Assembly (NCBI GenBank): GCA_902492185.1
Contig: CABUKY010000009.1
Location: 1-29,147 of the forward strand
DNA length: 29,147 nucleotides
From: an uncultured Collinsella sp.
GTDB lineage: Bacteria > Actinomycetota > Coriobacteriia > Coriobacteriales > Coriobacteriaceae
Reading direction: 5' to 3'
Below the pieces are notes generated by a model. It was not told where the DNA came from and did not search any database. It saw only the letters and a list, made by a program, of their open reading frames with translations. Positions 1-7,406 of this stretch are shown here, one piece after another (within the stretch, counting starts at the first letter, position 1; every line of letters begins with the position of its first letter). The position numbers and the translations under genes were made by a program.

Positions 1-1562
1 TCGTCCACGCGCACGGGAATGCCGCGCCAGGCGCAGCGGCGCTCGAGAGCGATGACGTTGCCGCCGTCGCCGTAGAGGTTGAGGGCATCGGGGTACAGAT
101 AGACGATGCGCAGCGGGCGCGAAAGCTCGGTCGGCGCGACGCCGACGGGGACAGCGCTCCCATCGGCGCGTGTTACGGCGCAGGAGGCAACCGAGCTCGC
201 ATCGGTATCCTTAAGCTCGTCGAGCTCCTTGACCAGCGGCGGAAAGGCCGTGTAGTTGGCGACGGCGTAGAAAGTGTCGCCAGCCTCCTCGTCTGCCACG
301 GCGCCGATTGCCTGCTCGATATTCGAGATGATGGCGGCGTCGATGCCGGCGTACTTGAGGCGCACCTGCATGTCGTGCGCGCGCGTGCCGCCAGCAAAGG
401 CGACAAGCCCCGTTGTGTCGGCGATGCGCTCAAAGTCGACGTCGTAAATCCACGATACATCGTGGCCGTCGGCATCGTTGTCGTTGAGGAAGAAAGCGCA
501 GAGCCTGCCACCTGCTGTTTTAATGGACTGGATCTGGCGATCGAAGCCTACGGGATTCTTGGCCAGGTTTGCCTCGACGGTACGGCCGGCGATCTCCCAG
601 CGGCCCATACGCCCGCCGGCGGGGATGTAGGCATCGAGCGTGGGCTGCAGATGCGCCGCGTCCACGCCCAGCTCGTGGGCGGCGAAGAAGGCTGCGGCTA
701 CGTTGTAAACCATATATAGGCCGTTGTAGCGTGTGGCGATGTGTACGGCAGCCGCGTCGGGCGCAGACCCAAAGACCAGGTCAAAGCCGTAGCCGTCGCA
801 GCCGAGCTCCACGCCCGTCACGCGACGGACAAGCCCGGGGCGGGCCCAGCCGCACGAGGGGCAATGGTATGCGCCAAGCTGTCCGTACTGCACATAGTCG
901 TACTCCAACGGCGCGTTGCACTGTGAGCAAAAACGCGAGTCGCTAATGCGGTCGGATTCGGTGTCGGTGGCGCCGTCGATGCCAAAGGCGATGCTTGCAT
1001 TGGGAACGCGCGCGGCGATTGCGGCACACAGCGGGTCGTCTGCGTTGTAGATGAGCGTCGTTGCCGGTGAAAGCTCCAGCGCGTGGGCGATGACGTCCTG
1101 GGTGTGGTCGATCTCGCCGTAACGGTCCAGCTGGTCGCGGAACAGGTTGAGCAGCACAAAGTACGTCGGCTTGAGCTTGGGCAGAACGCGTACGGTGTAG
1201 AGCTCGTCGCACTCAAAAACGCCCACGCGTTTGTCGCTGCTGGTGTGCTTAAGGCCGCCGCGGGCCTCGAGCAGAGCGCCCACCACACCAGGCTCCATAT
1301 TGTTGCCGGCACGGTTGCACACCACGGTAGCGCCGCTGGCAGCAACGGCGTCGGCGATGAGGTTGGAGGTTGTGGTCTTGCCGTTGGTGCCGGTGATCAC
1401 CACGCTGCGGTCGACTAGGCTTGCGAGGTCGCTTAGCAGCTCGGGGTCGATCTTCATGGCGATACGGCCGGGAAGCACGCCACCCTGGCGTTTGAAGACA
1501 GAGCGCAGTCCCCAGCGGGCGATATCGCTCGAGGTGCAGGCGAGAGATGAGCGGAGGTTCAT
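1..1562 (-). CDS. murT: MurT-type lipid II isoglutaminyl synthase ligase subunit, fused in frame to the start of GatD (partial)
   Basis: MurT is a Mur-ligase-like ATPase that works with the glutaminase GatD to amidate the alpha-carboxyl of D-glutamate in lipid II, in the cytoplasm. Visible here are 520 codons. GTNGKTTT at residues 58-65 is the ATP-binding loop, C212/C215/C234/C237 form the MurT zinc ribbon, and the DUF1727 region follows with GHDVSWIYDVDF near 366-377. The frame then stays open through a roughly 40-residue linker into LRIVYLYPDALNLYGDGGN (from about 484), which matches the N-terminus of actinobacterial GatD. The window edge cuts the rest. No ATG, GTG or TTG codon lies in frame in the linker, so a separate GatD start is unlikely. 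The ATG at 1562 is chosen because the product begins with the usual MurT N-terminus. It lies 45 bp after the upstream hypothetical gene and is probably in its operon. Normally MurT and GatD are separate adjacent proteins. Confidence 0.88.
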   Translation of the reverse strand, partial: MNLRSSLACTSSDIARWGLRSVFKRQGGVLPGRIAMKIDPELLSDLASLVDRSVVITGTNGKTTTSNLIADAVAASGATVVCNRAGNNMEPGVVGALLEARGGLKHTSSDKRVGVFECDELYTVRVLPKLKPTYFVLLNLFRDQLDRYGEIDHTQDVIAHALELSPATTLIYNADDPLCAAIAARVPNASIAFGIDGATDTESDRISDSRFCSQCNAPLEYDYVQYGQLGAYHCPSCGWARPGLVRRVTGVELGCDGYGFDLVFGSAPDAAAVHIATRYNGLYMVYNVAAAFFAAHELGVDAAHLQPTLDAYIPAGGRMGRWEIAGRTVEANLAKNPVGFDRQIQSIKTAGGRLCAFFLNDNDADGHDVSWIYDVDFERIADTTGLVAFAGGTRAHDMQVRLKYAGIDAAIISNIEQAIGAVADEEAGDTFYAVANYTAFPPLVKELDELKDTDASSVASCAVTRADGSAVPVGVAPTELSRPLRIVYLYPDALNLYGDGGNVIALERRCAWRGIPVRVD

Positions 1563-1607
1563 GAAGCCGTTCCTAACATAGATGACATGGTCGGGGCGAT
1601 CGCGTCG

Positions 1608-2651
1608 CTAAAAGCCGTAGCGGCGCGCAAATTCCTGGGCAAGCTGCGACACGTCTTCGCAGGCATTGGCCCAGGGGGCAAAGTCGGGGGTGTCCGAGAT
1701 AATGCCGTCCGCTTCCCAAACGGCCTGGTGCGAAAGATCCCACGGATCGCGTGGCTCGGGTCGGCAGGGAAGATACGGCGTCTGGTACATGGGGTTCAGC
1801 AAGAAGAACGCGCCGCCCTCGCAACGGTTGGCGAACTCACGCAGCGCGCGCGTCGCCGGGCGCATCTTGTTTGTTTTGAACAGCAGAATCGTGCGGGCGA
1901 GCAGGTACCAAGGAGAGTTTTCGAGTGCGTCTGCCCCCATCTGCTCCTCGAGCTGGTGAGCCAGGGCAAAAAAACCGTCCTGGTCTTCCAAGCGGGCGAG
2001 GGCAAGCAACACGGTGCCGGCGGCCCGGGTGGGATAGCCCTCCGCCTTAAGGACACGGCGAGAATAGTTGGCGGCGGCGCGGTAACGAGCGCTCGCCATA
2101 CACAGCTGCGAGATGGCCTCGAGCGTGTGGAGCCACCCGATAAGAGCCGGCTCGCTCACGGTAAGGTCTGCTGCGGTGACACCGTCGGCCAAAACATTAT
2201 TGGCCCAGTAGTGCGGGGCCTCCATATCAAACCCGGGCACGCTCTGTTGCAGGTAGTCGGCCGTACTCGCCTCGAGCTTCATCAAGTCGCCCAGGCAGGC
2301 ATCGACGGGCGTGTCCGCCAGGATGATGGCGAGCAACTGGGCATCGAGGACATGCGCATCGACGCGAACAATCTTGAGCAGCTCATCGCGCATGTCGTCG
2401 AACAAGCGGTTGCGCGTCTGCTCAAACTCCTCGTCGCTGCCCATGTCCTCGATGCGATGGAGCTCGTCGAGTAGGTGACGATGAACGCCGGCATAGGACA
2501 GCAGCGCCTGGGCATGCTCGGTCTGCGCATACTTATGAGGGTTGACGCTCACGTCGTTATGGACAAGCTCGCGTGCTGCATCGGTGAGTTCGGGGTGCGA
2601 CGCAAGGTAGGCGCGCTCCAGGTAGGCGGGGAGGTAGACGCTTGGATCCAT
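1608..2651 (-). CDS. Hypothetical helical-repeat protein (347 aa)
   Basis: I do not recognise a named family. The product is soluble, acidic and predicted alpha-helical, with no signal peptide or membrane segment. A stretch near residues 195-240 (YRAAANYSRRVLKAEG followed by LLALARLED) looks like degenerate tetratricopeptide-type helix pairs, and the upstream gene has a similar stretch (YRMSLEAANRSLDFAP, AMLAMAKLEY). The two may be distant paralogues. The ATG overlaps the stop of the upstream gene by one base (TAATG), with GGGAGGAG just upstream, so translation is probably coupled. The stop is 45 bp before the MurT start. The context suggests a cell-wall or housekeeping unit, but no function can be assigned from sequence alone. 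Confidence 0.82.
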   Translation of the reverse strand: MDPSVYLPAYLERAYLASHPELTDAARELVHNDVSVNPHKYAQTEHAQALLSYAGVHRHLLDELHRIEDMGSDEEFEQTRNRLFDDMRDELLKIVRVDAHVLDAQLLAIILADTPVDACLGDLMKLEASTADYLQQSVPGFDMEAPHYWANNVLADGVTAADLTVSEPALIGWLHTLEAISQLCMASARYRAAANYSRRVLKAEGYPTRAAGTVLLALARLEDQDGFFALAHQLEEQMGADALENSPWYLLARTILLFKTNKMRPATRALREFANRCEGGAFFLLNPMYQTPYLPCRPEPRDPWDLSHQAVWEADGIISDTPDFAPWANACEDVSQLAQEFARRYGF

Positions 2652-3727
2652 TAGAGGTCTCCTCCCTTAAACGGCAGGCCCTGCTCGGCCGCCCGCAGGA
2701 TGCGCTCGTCGATCTGGGAACGCACGATATCGTTGGTGGCGACCCAGGCGGCAAAGCTGGCGTTGTCGGGGGCGCCCAGGCCCTCCTGCAGTACCGGCGT
2801 CGCCTCGGACAGCGCGAGGACAAGCTCGTCGGTGGAGCCCGCACCCACGTTGACGCGGGCATAGACGCCATCGGGAAACTCGGTTTGGAAGTAGAGCGCC
2901 TCGGCTGCGTGTGGACACGAGCGCGCAAGGATGCGCAAGTATTGCTCGGCGCCCTCGTAGTCCAGCTCGCGCCAGGCAGCGCTCATCAGCGCGATGAGCG
3001 TCCATGGGTCCAAGTCGCGCTCCGCGTCCTTGGGACGACGGCGCAGCGGCGTGTTGGCGAGATAGGGGACGGAGTGGGCAGAGCGAAAGCGTTTGAGCTC
3101 CTCGGCGGGGTATTCGAGCTTTGCCATGGCGAGCATCGCGGTGTGGCGGACGCCGGCAGGATCGTTGGGGGCAAAGTCGAGGCTGCGGTTTGCGGCTTCG
3201 AGCGACATGCGGTAGCGGCCGCTAATGAGGGCGCGCGATGCCAAGGCGGCAAGCCAGCGCAGGTAGGGGCGGCGCATAAGGTCGCCAGCGGCCTCGCGCT
3301 CGTAGGGGTCCTGCGCCGAGGCGATCTTGAGCGCCAGGTCGTGCTCCACCTCGTCGCACTTGGACACCAGATACTGCACGTATTCCTCGTTGGATTCGGC
3401 GGTGAGGGCGGTCAGCATGCGCTGGGCATCCCAGTTGGCCGGATCGAGCGCGGCTGCCTCGCGGAGCATGTTCTCGGCAGCTGCCTCTTCTTGCTCTGCC
3501 TGGGTATCGTCAGGGATAAAGGGAATGCGGTAGTCGACAGCCTCGACCACCTTGGCAATGAGGTGCCCGGCGCGGTCGCGGTCGTGCACGATGAGCGGTG
3601 CGGGGTTGCGGGTGAATTGTTCCATCAGACGCTCTACGGCGGCACCGTCGGTGAGCGGGATATTGTCGCGGCGCAAGGCCTCAAGAACGAGGCGATGGCA
3701 ATCCTCTTGAATGGGATCGAATGCCAT
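2651..3727 (-). CDS. Hypothetical TPR-like helical protein (358 aa)
   Basis: This is a soluble, acidic, all-helical protein of unknown function. Pairs of helices with TPR-like spacing lie around residues 80-110 and 155-200 (for example the stretch containing RYRMSLEAANRSLDFAPND). The start at 3727 (MAFDPIQEDC) is preferred over an upstream in-frame ATG at 3757, because AAAGGAGG lies five bases before it. It is the first gene of a three-gene minus-strand unit ending with murT, and its stop codon overlaps the next start by one base. Its promoter should lie in the gene-free stretch to its right. The function is unknown. Confidence 0.82.
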   Translation of the reverse strand: MAFDPIQEDCHRLVLEALRRDNIPLTDGAAVERLMEQFTRNPAPLIVHDRDRAGHLIAKVVEAVDYRIPFIPDDTQAEQEEAAAENMLREAAALDPANWDAQRMLTALTAESNEEYVQYLVSKCDEVEHDLALKIASAQDPYEREAAGDLMRRPYLRWLAALASRALISGRYRMSLEAANRSLDFAPNDPAGVRHTAMLAMAKLEYPAEELKRFRSAHSVPYLANTPLRRRPKDAERDLDPWTLIALMSAAWRELDYEGAEQYLRILARSCPHAAEALYFQTEFPDGVYARVNVGAGSTDELVLALSEATPVLQEGLGAPDNASFAAWVATNDIVRSQIDERILRAAEQGLPFKGGDL

Positions 3728-3976
3728 GGGGCCTCCTTTGCTGCGGTTAGGGTTCAAATGTTTCTATATAAGGTTCTAGTTTACCCGCATGTGGCACACC
3801 GGGGGTGCCGCACTTGGACTTGCACCTTTGCACCACGAAGACGGATGTCGCACAAATGTCGGCACCTTGGACGACCGAGTGGTATCACGGTGCCGCAAAC
3901 GGTCGATTTTTGGCGGCGAACGGTGCATATTTTGGAGGGGCACGGTCCTGCCCGGGATATGTAGTCAACCTTGATA

Positions 3977-4041
3977 AAACGTTTGCCCAGCTTGGGAGTA
4001 TGAATGCCGCACAAGGGTCTTCAGGGATAGAAAAAACGTTT
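3977..4041. promoter_or_regulatory. Pair of AAACGTTT palindromes, possible LacI-family operators
   Basis: AAACGTTT occurs at 3977-3984 and again at 4034-4041, 57 bp apart (between five and six helical turns), each with an A-rich left flank. A-tract/CG/T-tract palindromes of this kind are typical of LacI/GalR-family operators. They lie about 190-250 bp before the iron alcohol dehydrogenase start. No LacI-type regulator is encoded in this window, so the assignment is a guess from motif shape. Confidence 0.25.
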
Positions 4042-4160
4042 CATCATTGGCGGCTTTAGGTGAATAACTGACCAACCAGAACGGTAAAATAGTGTTTGTC
4101 TGAGCGTTGAGACGTTTAGACATCGCGCATTGTCATCGCCGGCAACGCGCAAACCGGTCC

Positions 4161-4187
4161 TAACGGAGCCAATTGGGTGCTCCGTTA
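4161..4187 (+). promoter_or_regulatory. Stem-loop in the leader of the iron alcohol dehydrogenase gene
   Basis: TAACGGAGC (4161-4169) pairs perfectly with GCTCCGTTA (4179-4187) around a 9-base loop, ending 40 bp before the ATG at 4228. There is no T-run after it, so it is more likely a leader-stability or regulatory element than a terminator. Confidence 0.35.
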
Positions 4188-4227
4188 TATACGCAAGTCT
4201 AAGAGGGGCTTGTTTAGGAGGCACAGT

Positions 4228-5451
4228 ATGGGACGTTTTACCAATCCTCGCGATCTGTACTTTGGTGAGGGCGCTCGCCACGAGGTGAAGAACCTCAAGG
4301 GTAAGAAGGCCATCATCGTTTCTGGCGGCAGCTCTATGCGCCGCGGCGGGTTCCTGCAGGACGTTGAGGCCGACCTCAAAGAGGCCGGCATGGAGGTCAA
4401 GCTGTTCGAGGGCGTCGAGTCCGATCCCTCCATCGAGACCGTCATGAAGGGCGCAGCCGCTATGCGCGACTTCGAGCCCGACTGGATTGTTGCTATCGGC
4501 GGCGGTTCGCCCATCGATGCTGCTAAGGCCATGTGGGTCTTCTACGAGTATCCCGAGGAGTCCTTCGACAACATTATCCAGCCGTTCAGCTTCCCCGAGC
4601 TGCGTCAGAAGGCTCACTTCTGCGCCATTTCCTCTACCTCCGGCACTGCTACCGAGGTCACCGCATTCTCCGTCATCACGGATTACGAAAAGGGCATCAA
4701 GTACCCGCTGGCCGACTTCAACATCACCCCTGATGTCGCCATCGTCGACCCCGAGCTCACCTACACCATGCCCGCCAAGCTGTGCGCTCACACCGGCATG
4801 GATGCTCTGACCCACTGCATGGAGGCCTACGTTTCCACCTGCGCCTCTATGTTCACCGACGCCAACGCTCTGCACGGCATCCGCGAGATCGTCGAGTGGC
4901 TGCCCAAGTCCTATGCTGGCGACCATGAGGCCCGTCAGCACATGCACGAGGCTCAGTGCATCGCCGGTATCGCCTTCTCCTCGGGCCTGCTCGGCATCGT
5001 TCACTCCATGGCTCACAAGACCGGTGCTGCCTTCGAGAACGGCCACATCATCCACGGTGCCGCTAACGCCATGTACCTGGGCAAGGTCATCCAGTGGAAC
5101 TCCAAGGATCCCCGTGCTGCCGAGCGTTACGCTTACGTGGCCAAGGAGATCCTGCACCTTCCCGGCGAGACCAACGAGGAGCTCATCGCTGCGCTCGTCC
5201 AGAAGATCCGCGACCTCAACGACCAGCTCAACATTCCGCAGTCCATCAAGGATTACGCGAATGGTGGCGTGAAGGTCGACGCCGAGAACCCGCAGATGGT
5301 TTCCGAGGAGGAGTTCCTCGCCAAGCTGCCCGAGATTGCCGCGAACGCCGAGCAGGACGCCTGCACGCCCGAGAACCCGCGTGAGACCAAGGCTGCCGAC
5401 TTCGAGAAGATCCTCAAGGCCTGCTACTACGACACCGACATCGATTTCTAA
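4228..5451 (+). CDS. Iron-containing alcohol dehydrogenase (group III, butanol dehydrogenase-like)
   Basis: This is a cytoplasmic NAD(P)H-linked dehydrogenase of the iron-dependent family, likely reducing aldehydes to alcohols during fermentation. The 407 residues match the family length. GGGSPIDAAK (91-100) is the dinucleotide-binding loop, and GMDALTHCMEAY contains metal ligands D192 and H196. HSMAHK (H259) and IHGAAN (H276) supply the other metal-binding histidines. The start at 4228 is chosen over an upstream in-frame start at 4177 because AGGAGG lies seven bases before it and the family N-terminus begins there. It is monocistronic: a long leader precedes it and a strong terminator follows at 5474. 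Family members act on many alcohols, so the substrate is not certain; butanol or 1,2-diol oxidoreductases are alternatives. Confidence 0.93.
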   Translation: MGRFTNPRDLYFGEGARHEVKNLKGKKAIIVSGGSSMRRGGFLQDVEADLKEAGMEVKLFEGVESDPSIETVMKGAAAMRDFEPDWIVAIGGGSPIDAAKAMWVFYEYPEESFDNIIQPFSFPELRQKAHFCAISSTSGTATEVTAFSVITDYEKGIKYPLADFNITPDVAIVDPELTYTMPAKLCAHTGMDALTHCMEAYVSTCASMFTDANALHGIREIVEWLPKSYAGDHEARQHMHEAQCIAGIAFSSGLLGIVHSMAHKTGAAFENGHIIHGAANAMYLGKVIQWNSKDPRAAERYAYVAKEILHLPGETNEELIAALVQKIRDLNDQLNIPQSIKDYANGGVKVDAENPQMVSEEEFLAKLPEIAANAEQDACTPENPRETKAADFEKILKACYYDTDIDF

Positions 5452-5473
5452 TCGACTCTTGTTATCGTAACGA

Positions 5474-5513
5474 GGGGCTCCGCACGTATCTGTACGGAGC
5501 CCCTTTCTTTTTT
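5474..5513 (+). terminator. Rho-independent terminator of the iron alcohol dehydrogenase
   Basis: GGGGCTCCG (5474-5482) pairs perfectly with CGGAGCCCC (5495-5503) and is followed by TTTCTTTTTT. It starts 22 bp after the stop codon. Confidence 0.9.
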
Positions 5514-5534
5514 CTTTTAGAGAATGGGATAGTT

Positions 5535-6635
5535 ATGGCTGCAATTTTCAATAGCCCCAGCAAGTACATCCAGGGTCCGGACGAGCTCGCCAAGCTCGGC
5601 TCCTATGTCGAGCCGCTCGGCGCTAAGGCCCTCGTCATCGTGACGCCTTCGGGCAAGAAGCGCGTCGGTGCCAAGATCGAGGGCGGCTTTGCCGAGGCCA
5701 AGGCCGAGCTGCTGTTTGAGGACTTTAACGGCGAGTGCTCCAAGGGCGAGGTCGATCGCCTGGTTGCGCTCGCCCGCGACAACGGTTGCGACATCATCGT
5801 CGGCGTCGGTGGCGGCAAGATCCTCGACACCGCCAAGGCCGTCGCCTATTACCTGGAGTCCCCGGTTATCATTTGCCCCACCATTGCTTCGACCGATGCA
5901 CCGTGCTCGGCACTTTCGGTGCTCTATACCGACGACGGCCAGTTCGATAAATATCTCTTCCTTAAGGCAAACCCCAACATTGTCCTGATGGATACGACGG
6001 TTATCGCGGCGAGCCCAGTGCGCCTGACGGTTTCCGGTATGGGCGATGCGCTCGCAACCTACTTTGAGGCCCAGGCGACGCACGATGCCGACGGCGGCAC
6101 CTGCGCCGGCGGTAAGGGCGGAATGGCCGGCCTGGCGCTCGCCAAGCTCTGCTATGAGACGCTCATGGCCGATGGCGTCAAGGCCAAGGTTGCGCTGGAG
6201 AAGGGTGCGCTCACGCCTGCCGTCGAGCACATCATCGAGGCCAATACGCTGCTTTCGGGTATTGGCTTTGAGAGCTCGGGCCTTGCCGCTGCTCATGCCA
6301 TCCACAATGGTCTGACGATGCTGCCCGAGTGCCACAGCATGTATCACGGCGAGAAGGTCGCCTTCGGCACCATCGTCCAGCTGGTACTCGAGGATGCCCC
6401 GACCGAGAAGCTCGAGGAAGTCTTGGGCTTCTGCATTGAGCTGGGCCTGCCGGTCACGATGAAGGAACTTGGCGTTGCCGAGGTTACGCGCGAGAAGGCC
6501 ATGATTGTTGCCGAGGCCGCGTGCGCGCCCGAGGACACCATGTGCAACATGCCGTTTGAGGTGACGCCCGAGATGGTCGCAAACGCCATCCTGGGTGCCG
6601 ACGCACTGGGCCACTACTATCTCATGGATGAGTAA
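5535..6635 (+). CDS. gldA: Glycerol dehydrogenase
   Basis: This cytoplasmic NAD-linked metalloenzyme interconverts glycerol and dihydroxyacetone. The 366 residues are full length for the family. VGVGGGKILDTAK (89-101) is the nucleotide-binding loop, CPTIASTDAPCS (114-125) is a typical GldA motif, and D171 (SGMGDALATYFEA), H254 (AAAHAIHNG) and H271 (YHGEKVAFG) match the three metal ligands of GldA. The ribosome site (GAGAATGGGATAG) is weak, but the N-terminus MAAIFNSPSKYIQGP is the family start. A strong terminator follows. Together with the preceding iron dehydrogenase it suggests an anaerobe that balances redox through alcohols and polyols. Confidence 0.95.
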   Translation: MAAIFNSPSKYIQGPDELAKLGSYVEPLGAKALVIVTPSGKKRVGAKIEGGFAEAKAELLFEDFNGECSKGEVDRLVALARDNGCDIIVGVGGGKILDTAKAVAYYLESPVIICPTIASTDAPCSALSVLYTDDGQFDKYLFLKANPNIVLMDTTVIAASPVRLTVSGMGDALATYFEAQATHDADGGTCAGGKGGMAGLALAKLCYETLMADGVKAKVALEKGALTPAVEHIIEANTLLSGIGFESSGLAAAHAIHNGLTMLPECHSMYHGEKVAFGTIVQLVLEDAPTEKLEEVLGFCIELGLPVTMKELGVAEVTREKAMIVAEAACAPEDTMCNMPFEVTPEMVANAILGADALGHYYLMDE

Positions 6636-6649
6636 ATCAAGCTAAGGAA

Positions 6650-6683
6650 GGGGCAAAGCCAGCAGATGGCTTTGCCCCTTTTT
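6650..6683 (+). terminator. Rho-independent terminator after gldA
   Basis: GGGGCAAAGCC (6650-6660) pairs perfectly with GGCTTTGCCCC (6668-6678), followed by TTTTT. It begins 15 bp after the gldA stop. Confidence 0.92.
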
Positions 6684-6748
6684 GCTATGGCGCAAAGGGG
6701 TCAGGTTACTTTGCACCAATCGTTGTTTGATGAAGGGCGGATTCTCGT

Positions 6749-7255
6749 ATGGCGCTTCCTATGGTTTACGGCGGTCCCGGTCGGTATGTTCAGGGGCCGG
6801 GCGAACTCTCGCGTCAGGGCAGGTATTTGTCATGGTTGGGCTGCGCTGCTTACGTCTTGTTTGACCAGGGCACCGAGGATCGGCTGTGCAGGCAGATCGT
6901 CGATGGATTTCTGGACGATGATCTAAGCGAGCCGTTCTTTAAGATTTACAACGGTCCGTGTACGGAAGATGCCGTTGTCGAAATGGCCAAGGAAGCCCGG
7001 GCCGAGTATTGCGACATGGTGGTGGGCATTGGCGGCGGCAAGATGCTCGATATCGCCAAGGCCGTTGCGTTTTATGCTGAGCTGCCGTTGTGCGTATGCC
7101 CCACGGCGGCTTCGATGGACGGTCCGTGCAGCGAGATTTCCGATGCCGATCTGCAGGGTGTTGCAAATGCGGTCTTTAGAAACGAGCGCAATATGGCCAA
7201 CGAGCAGGCCAAGGTGACCAAACAAAAACTCGTGCAGCTCATGTGCGAGGCATAG
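6749..7255 (+). pseudogene. Internally deleted glycerol dehydrogenase-like relic (168 aa frame)
   Basis: The first ~129 residues resemble the GldA nucleotide-binding half: YGGPGRYVQGPGEL at the N-terminus, VVGIGGGKMLDIAKA (91-105), and CPTAASMDGPCSE (117-129). The frame then jumps straight to what looks like a GldA-type C-terminal tail (ANAVFRNERNMANEQAKVT). The missing ~200 residues would hold the metal-binding Asp and both His residues, so the product cannot be an active dehydrogenase. The open frame is intact across the junction near 7133-7145, consistent with an in-frame internal deletion. There is no clear ribosome site. It lies just after a full gldA, but its sequence differs enough to be a paralogue rather than a recent copy. 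A short NAD-binding protein that is still expressed is possible but less likely. Confidence 0.7.
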
Positions 7256-7406
7256 CTTGGCACTTGATTGACCTTGTGCAATCGAGGCGGCGATAGGCCA
7301 TGGGCTATTTGCCGCAAAGATGCTCCGCGTGTAATTTGCCCGAGGCGTGGGCCGATAGCGTATCATTATCTCTTGCTTGTTTGCACTGCTCAGGGAGGGG
7401 CCGCGC

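Larger units (their letters stand above)
3728..4227. other. Gene-free 500 bp between divergent transcription units
   Basis: No credible coding sequence is present; open frames here lack ribosome sites and protein-like composition. It must hold the promoters of the leftward hypothetical-murT unit and the rightward alcohol dehydrogenase. Visible structure includes an imperfect tandem pair near 3889-3945 (GCCGCAAACGGTCGATTTTTGG followed after a few bases by a similar unit ending in AACGGTGCATATTTTGG), two AAACGTTT palindromes at 3977-3984 and 4034-4041, and a stem-loop at 4161-4187. Confidence 0.6.

Noticed and set aside
1587..3964. Long plus-strand frames opposite the hypothetical genes
   Set aside because: The minus-strand frames have ribosome sites, stop/start overlap coupling and normal amino-acid composition; the plus-strand frames do not.
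7287..7315. Hairpin GCGGCGATAGGCC / GGCTATTTGCCGC upstream of the ferredoxin gene as a terminator
   Set aside because: The stem is imperfect and is followed by AAAGATG rather than a T-run.
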